The notes below the pieces were generated by a model. The model ran no database searches. It was not told where the DNA came from and saw only the letters and a list, made by a program, of their open reading frames with translations. Of a stretch of DNA of 38,459 bases, positions 19,251 to 25,829 are shown one piece after another; within the stretch, counting starts at the first letter, position 1, and the number at the start of each line of letters is the position of its first letter. The position numbers and the translations under genes were made by a program. Source of the stretch: Gammaproteobacteria bacterium (lineage in GTDB: Bacteria; Pseudomonadota; Gammaproteobacteria; Steroidobacterales; Steroidobacteraceae); the NCBI GenBank assembly GCA_027459765.1, contig DAIDHD010000057.1, forward strand, positions 1 to 38,459. The letters run 5' to 3'.

Positions 19251-19908
19251 GCAGCCTGTATCCCACGCCGCGCACGGTCTGGATGAGGTCGGTGTCGAAG
19301 CCTTCGTTCAACCGCTTGCGCAGCCGGCTGACGTGGCTCTCGACCACGCTGGTGCGCGGATCGAAGTGAATGTGCCAGACGTTTTCCAGCAGCATCTTGC
19401 GGGTGACGACCTCATCGGCGTGGCGCGCCAGGTATTCGAGCAGTCGGAACTCCTGCGGCATGAGTTCGATCGGCCGCCCCGCGCGCGTGGCCGTACGTGC
19501 CACCAGATCGAGTTCGAGGCTGCCGGCGCGCAGCACCACCACGGCGAATGCGGCGCGGCGCGCGAGCACGCGCACGCGCGCGAGCAACTCTTCGAAAGCG
19601 AAGGGCTTCACCAGGTAGTCGTCACCGCCCGCCTCCAGCCCCCGCACCCGGTCCTCGATGCCGTCCATCGTGGTCAGATAGATCACCGGCGTGGTGCGCC
19701 CCTCGGCGCGCAGGGCACGTACCAGGGACAGTCCGTCGAGTCCCGGCAGCATCCGGTCGAGCACGATCAATTCGTGGCCGCCGTCGCGCGCGCTGGCGAG
19801 GCCGGCAACGCCGTCGGCTCGGTGCGCCACCCGGTGCCCGTGCGCGCGGAACCGCTCGATCAGCGACCGGGCGAGCTCGACGTCGTCTTCGACCAGGAGA
19901 ATGTTCAC
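19231..19908 (-). CDS. OmpR-family response regulator
   Basis: The 225-residue regulator has a receiver domain with VEDDVE, phospho-acceptor D51 in LIVLDRMLPG and the VKPFAF lysine. Its winged-helix DNA-binding domain (about 125-222) has MPQEFRLLEYLARH, VVESHVSRLRKRLN and VRGVGYRLL. It resembles CusR, CopR and QseB. The start is GTG at 19908 (MNILLVEDD); an upstream ATG at 19918 is out of frame. It is first in a three-gene operon with the sensor kinase and GT39 gene. It is divergent from the efflux operon, the usual arrangement for a local regulator of that operon. Regulation of both directions is inference. Confidence 0.94.
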   Translation of the reverse strand: MNILLVEDDVELARSLIERFRAHGHRVAHRADGVAGLASARDGGHELIVLDRMLPGLDGLSLVRALRAEGRTTPVIYLTTMDGIEDRVRGLEAGGDDYLVKPFAFEELLARVRVLARRAAFAVVVLRAGSLELDLVARTATRAGRPIELMPQEFRLLEYLARHADEVVTRKMLLENVWHIHFDPRTSVVESHVSRLRKRLNEGFDTDLIQTVRGVGYRLLGHPLS

Positions 19909-19990
19909 GCCACGACATTTAAGCCCAATTGGTGGCGAGAGCCTAACGCAGCCACGCCTTACAAAACCACAAGCTTCGCAGCGCGAACCG

Positions 19991-20001
19991 CGTGCTAGCC
20001 T
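19991..20001 (+). promoter_or_regulatory. Extended -10 promoter of the efflux operon
   Basis: CGTGCTAGCCT contains the extended -10 pattern TGnTAGCCT (-10 at 19996-20001), 11 bases before the ATG at 20013, so the leader is very short. The same 11-mer appears at 35396-35406 before another exported-protein gene. No good -35 is seen at normal spacing. The 104-bp divergent region would also have to hold the regulator promoter. Confidence 0.45.
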
Positions 20002-20012
20002 TTCGGGCCGTC

Positions 20013-21446
20013 ATGAACCTCCGTCACCCGACCGTGCTCGTGGCGCTGTGCGCGTGCGCAGGGGCCTGTGCGGTCACCCCGCCGCCCGCGCCGCAGGTCG
20101 ACCTCCCGGCGCACTTCGCGCACGGCACGCCGGATGCGGTGACCCGCTGGCCGACGCAGGAGGTGCTGGCCGACTTCGGCAGCGCCGAACTCGACGCGCT
20201 GCTCGCGCGCGCCGAACGCGACAGCCCCGACCTCGAAAGCGCGGTGGCGCGCGTCGCGCAGGCCGAGGCGCGTTCGCGCCAAGCCCGCGCCGGCACCCTG
20301 CCGACGCTCGACGCCATCGCCAACGGCACCGGCTACGCCGGCGGCGCGCGCGGCGCGAATGCCCATGAAATCGACTGGGCCGCGCTGCTCTCGGCGAACT
20401 ACGAGGTGGACTTTTGGGGCAAGAACCGCGCGGCGGCGGCCTCGGCGCGCGCGCTCGCCGAGGCGAGCCGTGCCGATCTCGCCACGGCGCGCATCAGCGT
20501 CGCCGGCGCGATCGCCGCGCTGTATTTCGATGCGGTGTCGCTGCGCGAACGGGCCGACCTCGCCGCGGCCGACCTCGCCGCGGCCGAGCGCCTGCTCGGG
20601 GTGGTCGAAGCCCGGTACGCGGCCGGCCGCGTCAGCGAGGTGGAACTCGCCGCGCAACGGGCGACGGTCGCATCCGCGCAAATCGCGCTCGCGGAGCTGC
20701 GCGGCGGCGAGCCCCCCCTCCTCGACACCCTCGCGGTCCTGGTGGGCGTCCCGCCGGAGGAGCTGCACATCGAGGCGCGTTCCCTCGCCGGGTTGCGCGA
20801 GCCCGCGCTCGTCCCGGGGCTGCCGACGGCGCTGATGGCCCGGCGACCCGACGTGATCGCCGCCGAGGACGCGCTTGCGGCCGCGCACGCCGACGTGCAG
20901 GTGGCGCGCGCCGCGCTGCTGCCGAACCTCGACCTGACCGTGAGCGGCGGTGCCCAGAATCCCGCGGTGGCCGCCGCGGTCATCACGCTCGCCGGTGCGG
21001 GCTACTCCTTCACGGCGGGGGCGACCCTCGTGCAGTCGATCTTCGACGGCGGTCGGCGCCGCGCGGTCATCGCCGAAACCGAGGCACGGCGCGAGGAGCT
21101 GCTGGGGCAGTACCGGCGCGCGGTGCTCGCGGCGCTGTCGGAGACCGAGGATGCCCTCGCCCGCATCGACACCCTGGACGCCGAGCGCGATGCCGAGGCG
21201 CGCGCGCTCGCCGAAACCACACGACAATTCGCGGCGGCGCAGGCGCGCTTCGACGCCGGTGCCGGCGCCTTTCGGGCGGTGCTCGACGCCGAGCGCGCCC
21301 AGGTAGCGGCGCGCGACCAGGCCGCACGCTACCGTCTCGAGCGGCTGCGCGCCTACCTGAACCTCGCGAAGGCGCTCGGCGGTGGCTGGCAGCCGACTGC
21401 GTCCGCCACTGCGTCAACGGCACCCCGATCCGGGAGCAAACCATGA
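20013..21446 (+). CDS. NodT-type outer-membrane efflux factor
   Basis: The 477-residue TolC-like channel belongs to the NodT/OprM subgroup. An N-terminal export signal ends in ACAGAC, a weak lipobox, so it may be a lipoprotein. The two family repeats of long Ala-rich helices are present, with the typical segments YEVDFWGKNRAA, VEARYAAGRVSEVEL, ARRPDVIAAEDALAAAHADV, SIFDGGRR and FDAGAGAFRAVLDAER. It forms the outer-membrane exit duct for the adaptor and pump that follow. I chose the ATG at 20013; a TTG at 19992 lies upstream of the predicted transcription start. The stop overlaps the adaptor start as ATGA. Confidence 0.92.
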   Translation: MNLRHPTVLVALCACAGACAVTPPPAPQVDLPAHFAHGTPDAVTRWPTQEVLADFGSAELDALLARAERDSPDLESAVARVAQAEARSRQARAGTLPTLDAIANGTGYAGGARGANAHEIDWAALLSANYEVDFWGKNRAAAASARALAEASRADLATARISVAGAIAALYFDAVSLRERADLAAADLAAAERLLGVVEARYAAGRVSEVELAAQRATVASAQIALAELRGGEPPLLDTLAVLVGVPPEELHIEARSLAGLREPALVPGLPTALMARRPDVIAAEDALAAAHADVQVARAALLPNLDLTVSGGAQNPAVAAAVITLAGAGYSFTAGATLVQSIFDGGRRRAVIAETEARREELLGQYRRAVLAALSETEDALARIDTLDAERDAEARALAETTRQFAAAQARFDAGAGAFRAVLDAERAQVAARDQAARYRLERLRAYLNLAKALGGGWQPTASATASTAPRSGSKP

Positions 21447-22360
21447 ATCCACTTCGCCTGGCGCCGCTCGGCGCCTTCCTCTGGGTGATCGCCGGCAGCG
21501 CGCCGGCCGCCGATCTGACCCTCGACGCCGACGCGCGCGCACACCTCGACCTGCGGGTCGAACCGGCGCCCGCCGCCACCGACGCCGCGGAGGTCGAGGG
21601 GTTCGGCGTGGTGCTTACCCACGACGCGATTGCACAAGCGGTGGCCGAACTCGACACGGCCACGGCCGCAGTGCGCCAGAGTCGCGCCGTGGTGGCGCGC
21701 ACGCAGCAGCTCGCCGACGGGCCCGGCGCAGATTCCGCCGAGGCGGGCGAGCTCGCCGAACGCCAGGCAGCCGCGGACGCGGCCGCGCTGGCACTGGCGC
21801 GTCGCAAGCTGACGGCGCTGCTCGGCGACGCGGCACCGGCGGTGGACGGTGACGCGCATCCGCTGCTCGAGGCGCTCGCGCGCGGCGAACGCAAGCTCGC
21901 GCGCATCACCTTTCCCACGGGGCTCGCGGGCGGCGTGCCGCGTGAAGTGGCGCTCGCCGGCTTGGGCACCGCGCGCGACTCGGCACGCACCGCCGCAGCC
22001 CGCGTATGGGCGGCGCCGGCCGACCCGCAGGTTCCCGGCGACGCGATCTTCGCCGTGGTGGCCGGACGGGCGATCGCCGAGGGCGCGCACGTGCTCGCCT
22101 GGGCGTCGGCACCCGGTACGCACGCCACCGCCGGAGCGTGGATTCCAGCCGCCGCGGTGATCATGCACGACGGCCGCTACTGGTGCTTCGTCGAACGCAA
22201 ACCCGGCACGTTCGAGCGCGTCGGCATCGATCTGTCCCGGCCACGACGCGACGGCTACTTCATCGCCGAAGGGCTGGCGGCGGGCGATCGAGTGGTGGTG
22301 CGCGGCGCGGGCCTCCTCCTCGCCCGCGAAGTCGATCCGGGCAGCGCGGCGGCGGACTGA
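21443..22360 (+). CDS. Short RND periplasmic adaptor (membrane fusion protein)
   Basis: The 305-residue exported protein has a signal peptide (about 1-23, ending APAAD) and sits between the outer-membrane factor and the pump, where an adaptor is expected. Visible parts are an Ala-rich helical hairpin (about 62-122), a middle region, and a C-terminal stretch like HME-RND adaptors (IPAAAVIMHDGRYWCFVERKPG, FIAEGLAAGDRVVVRGAGLLL). Adaptors are usually 370-420 residues. The segments flanking the hairpin that form the lipoyl and barrel domains look reduced, so sequence searches may find it only weakly. The ATG at 21443 overlaps the previous stop (ATGA) and follows GGGAG. The function rests on context plus C-terminal motifs. 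Confidence 0.8.
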   Translation: MNPLRLAPLGAFLWVIAGSAPAADLTLDADARAHLDLRVEPAPAATDAAEVEGFGVVLTHDAIAQAVAELDTATAAVRQSRAVVARTQQLADGPGADSAEAGELAERQAAADAAALALARRKLTALLGDAAPAVDGDAHPLLEALARGERKLARITFPTGLAGGVPREVALAGLGTARDSARTAAARVWAAPADPQVPGDAIFAVVAGRAIAEGAHVLAWASAPGTHATAGAWIPAAAVIMHDGRYWCFVERKPGTFERVGIDLSRPRRDGYFIAEGLAAGDRVVVRGAGLLLAREVDPGSAAAD

Positions 22361-22361
22361 C

Positions 22362-25300
22362 GTGTTCAAGCTCGTCTCGCTGTGCGTGCGCCACCCCGCC
22401 GCGGTCGCCGTGCTCACGGCGCTGGCCCTCGTGCTCGGCGCGCTCGGCGCGCGGCGCGCCCCGCTCGACGTGTTTCCCGAATTCGTGCCCTCGCAGGTGG
22501 ACATCCAGACCGAGGCGCCGGGCTTCGCGCCGGAGCAGGTCGAGCAGCTCGTCACGCGGCGCGTGGAGAGCGCGGTCAACGGCGCGGCCGGTCTCGCGAC
22601 CTTGCGCTCGGAATCCATCCCCGGCCTGTCGGTGGTGACCGTCACCTTTGCCGACGGCGTCGACGTTTACGTCGCCCGCCAGGGACTTGCGGAGCGTCTC
22701 GCCGAGCTCGGCAACGCGCTGCCGGCCGGCGTGGGCACGCCGAAGCTGTCGCCGCTGGTGTCGAGCACCATGGATCTGCTCAAGATCGGACTCACCTCGC
22801 AGACCGCGGACGCGTACGCGCTGCGCGACGCGGCCGACTGGCTCATCAAGCCGCGCCTGCTCGCCGTGCCCGGCGTCGCGCACGTCATCGACTTCGGCGG
22901 CGCGGTGCGCCAGATCCAGATCACGCCCGATCCGCGCCGGCTGGCGAGCTTCGGCCTGACGCTGACCGACGTGGCCGACGGCGCGCGCGCGGCGCTCGCA
23001 CTGCGCGGTGCGGGCTTCATCGATTTGCCGGCACAACGGGTGCTCCTCCAGGTGCCGACGCCGACGCCGGACGTGGTCGCACTCGGGCAGGCGCCGGTGG
23101 CGGTTCGGCACGGCGTACCCGTGCGCCTCGCGGACGTCGCCGAGGTGCGGATGGCGCCCGCCCTGCGCGCCGGCGACGCGCTCATCATGGGCAAGCCCGG
23201 CGTGCTGATGTCCCTCGCCAGCCAGTACGGCGCCAACACGCTCGCGACCACCCACGCCGTCGAGGCCGTGCTCGCCGAACTGACGCCGGCGCTGAAGGCA
23301 CAGGGCATCACGGTGTACCCGGCGCTGCACAGGCCCGCCAACTTCATCGAGCGCGCCCTCGGCGATCTCGCGCACTCGCTGTCGATCGCCGCGGTGCTGA
23401 TCCTGGCGGTGCTGTACGTTTTCCTGCGCGATGCGCGCGCGGCGTTGATCGCGTTCCTAGCCATACCGCTGTCGCTGTTTGCCGCGGTCGCGGTGCTCGA
23501 GGCACGCGGGCTGACGCTCAACACCATGACGCTCGGCGGATTCGCGGTCGCGCTCGGCGTGCTGGTGGACGACGCCATCATCGGCATAGAGAACATTCTG
23601 CGGCGGCTCACCGAGAACGCCAAGGCGGACGCGCCGCGGACGCGCGCCGAGGTGATCCGCGACGCCTGTCTCGAGGTGCGCGGGCCGGTGATCTACGCCA
23701 CCCTGGTGGCCATCGCCGTGTTCGTGCCGGAGTTGCTGACCTCGAGCGTGCAGGGGCGATTCGTCGGTCCGCTCGCACTCTCTTTCATCCTCGCCGTGCT
23801 GGCGTCGCTGTTCGTGGCGATGACCTCGACCCCGGCGCTGTGCGCACTGCTCCTGCACAGGCACGCGGCGCACGAGTCGCGGTGGCTCGCCGCGCTCAAG
23901 TCCGCGCAGCGGCACCTGGTGTCGGCGGTGGCGCGTCGGCTGGGTGCGGTGCTCGTCACGCTCACCGCGGGCGCGCTCGCCGCGGCCGCGGCGCTTCCCT
24001 ACCTCGGCGGCACCTTCATGCCGGACTTCCGCGAGGGGCACTTCGTGCTGCAGGTGTCGAGTTCGGTGACGGGGACCTCGCTCGAGGAGATGCTGGATCT
24101 CGGCCGGCGCATCAGCGCCGACGTGCTGGCGCTGCCATACGTCGCCACGGTGGAACAACAGGTGGGCCGCGCGGAGATGGGCGAGGACACCTGGGGCACC
24201 CACCGCAGCGAATTGCACGTCGAACTGAAGGCCGACGCCCAGGTCGACGAAGCCGTCGCGCAGCGCGCGCTGCGCGACATACTCGGCCGCTACCCGGGCA
24301 TCCAGAGCGAGGTGGTCACCTTCCTCGGCGACCGGATCAGCGAGAGCCTGACCGGCGACACGGCGCAGGTGGCGGTCAAGGTATTCGGCGAGGATCTCGA
24401 CACGCTGGACCGACTCGGCGGCGACATCGTCAGGACGCTGGGCGCCGAGCACGGTGTGGTGGACCTGCAGTTCAAGCGCGAGGGCGGCACCCCGGCGATC
24501 GCCATCGAACCGGTGCCGCGCGCACTGACGGCGGCGGGCCTGAAGCTCGCCGACGTGCTCGACGGCATCGAGACCGCCTACGCCGGCGCGCCGGTCGGGC
24601 AGGGATTCACCGGCAACCGCATCGTCGATGCGGTGGTGATACTGCCGCAGAGCGAACGCAATCGGCCAGAACTGCTGGACCGCCTGATGATCGGCGGTGC
24701 CTACGGCCCGGTGCCACTCGGCCGCGTGGCGCGCATCGCGGCCGCCGCCGGGCGATACGACGTCCGCCACGACGGTGGCCAGCGCCTGGTCACGGTGACG
24801 TTCAACGTCAACGGCCGCAATCTGCAGGATGCGGTGAGCGAGGCGCAGCGCCGCCTCGCCAGCGACGTACGTCTTCCGGCGGGCTATTTCGTGGAGTTCA
24901 CGGGCGCCGCCCAGGCGGAGCTCGACACGCGCCGCGAGCTCATGATTTATTCGAGCCTGGCGCTGGCGGTGGTGCTGCTGTTGCTGTTCATGGCCTTTCA
25001 CTGGCGCCGCAACGGCTGGCTGGTGCTGGTGAACCTTCCCTTCAGCCTCATCGGCGGAGTGCTCGCAATCGCCGCCGCCCGGATCGGCCTGTCGTTAGGC
25101 AGCGTGGTGGGGCTGGTGACGGTGTTCGGCGTCAGCGCTCGCAACGCCATTTTGCAGCTCGCGCACTACGAACACCTGGTCGAGGTCGAGGGCTCGGCCT
25201 GGGACATGGAGACCGTGCTTCGCGGCGCGAACGAGCGCCTGGTGCCAATCCTCATGACCGCCGCCGTGACCGCGCTCGGACTCGCGCCGCTCGCCGTCCA

Positions 25301-25439
25301 CATCGATCGTCCGGGCGAGGAGATCGAAGGGCCGATGGCGGTGGCGGTGCTCGGCGGCCTCGTGTCCTCGACGCTGCTCAATCTCGTCGTGCTGCCGGCG
25401 CTGGCGCAGCGGTTCTGCCGTCGCAAGCAGCCGGCTTGA
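22362..25439 (+). CDS. RND efflux pump, heavy-metal (CusA/CzcA-like) branch
   Basis: The 1025-residue inner-membrane proton antiporter has the RND plan: a helix at 10-30, periplasmic porter domain, helices from about 340, a second porter domain, and a second helix block from about 865. The start RHPAAVAVLTALALVLG and APLDVFPEFVPSQVDIQTEAPGFAPEQVEQLVT are typical of the heavy-metal (HME) branch, as is VDDAIIGIENI in helix 4 (D403, D404, E410), matching its proton-relay motif. I did not recognise the CusA methionine trio, so copper/silver specificity is not supported. Substrate is open. GTG at 22362 lies one base after the adaptor stop. Confidence 0.93.
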   Translation: MFKLVSLCVRHPAAVAVLTALALVLGALGARRAPLDVFPEFVPSQVDIQTEAPGFAPEQVEQLVTRRVESAVNGAAGLATLRSESIPGLSVVTVTFADGVDVYVARQGLAERLAELGNALPAGVGTPKLSPLVSSTMDLLKIGLTSQTADAYALRDAADWLIKPRLLAVPGVAHVIDFGGAVRQIQITPDPRRLASFGLTLTDVADGARAALALRGAGFIDLPAQRVLLQVPTPTPDVVALGQAPVAVRHGVPVRLADVAEVRMAPALRAGDALIMGKPGVLMSLASQYGANTLATTHAVEAVLAELTPALKAQGITVYPALHRPANFIERALGDLAHSLSIAAVLILAVLYVFLRDARAALIAFLAIPLSLFAAVAVLEARGLTLNTMTLGGFAVALGVLVDDAIIGIENILRRLTENAKADAPRTRAEVIRDACLEVRGPVIYATLVAIAVFVPELLTSSVQGRFVGPLALSFILAVLASLFVAMTSTPALCALLLHRHAAHESRWLAALKSAQRHLVSAVARRLGAVLVTLTAGALAAAAALPYLGGTFMPDFREGHFVLQVSSSVTGTSLEEMLDLGRRISADVLALPYVATVEQQVGRAEMGEDTWGTHRSELHVELKADAQVDEAVAQRALRDILGRYPGIQSEVVTFLGDRISESLTGDTAQVAVKVFGEDLDTLDRLGGDIVRTLGAEHGVVDLQFKREGGTPAIAIEPVPRALTAAGLKLADVLDGIETAYAGAPVGQGFTGNRIVDAVVILPQSERNRPELLDRLMIGGAYGPVPLGRVARIAAAAGRYDVRHDGGQRLVTVTFNVNGRNLQDAVSEAQRRLASDVRLPAGYFVEFTGAAQAELDTRRELMIYSSLALAVVLLLLFMAFHWRRNGWLVLVNLPFSLIGGVLAIAAARIGLSLGSVVGLVTVFGVSARNAILQLAHYEHLVEVEGSAWDMETVLRGANERLVPILMTAAVTALGLAPLAVHIDRPGEEIEGPMAVAVLGGLVSSTLLNLVVLPALAQRFCRRKQPA

Positions 25440-25829
25440 GGAGACCTGGCCGGGACGTTGCCCGCGGCGCGCGTTGCGGCAGCGTTGCGCAAGCCCTAGG
25501 CTTATCCTCGTGAGTATCCGTCTCGCGCAAACGGCCGAGCGCCCACGCGGCGTCGCAGCCGCCCTGAGGGCGCGCACCGGGGAACCCCTGAAAGCGCCGC
25601 GCTGCGTTCACCGCAATGGCGACGCTTGTGACATATCACGAATCGGATCGCGGACCAGGACACGGCCCAACCGCCGGACGCTCGGGATAATCGCCGCCGA
25701 CACCCGGCAGCACGGAGGCGTTCGTCAGGGGGTCGATTCGCGAAAAGTCGCGCGCACGGAGGCGCGCGCACGCCTCTCGCGACACAAGCCGCCCGCCACC
25801 CTCGCAGGCCGAACGCCGCCGGTGCCTGC
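25440..25829. other. 390-bp intergenic region
   Basis: No convincing gene is seen. One frame is open from 25474 to 25833 and ends in a GTGA overlap with the acylase start, but its Arg/Thr-rich product has no recognisable domain, signal or ribosome binding site. The DNA is lower in GC than its flanks. It holds a small inverted repeat AAGCCctaGGCTT (25491-25503), another at 25628-25639, and a GATAAT -10-like box (25686-25691). It probably carries the end of the efflux transcript and the promoter of the second acylase. Confidence 0.5.
25628..25639. repeat. GTGA-CATA-TCAC inverted repeat, possible operator
   Basis: GTGA and TCAC form 4-bp arms around CATA, in the longer context TTGTGACATATCACGAA. 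The 4-base spacing recalls CRP/FNR-family sites. It lies about 190 bp before the acylase start. The short arms could be chance. Confidence 0.3.
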
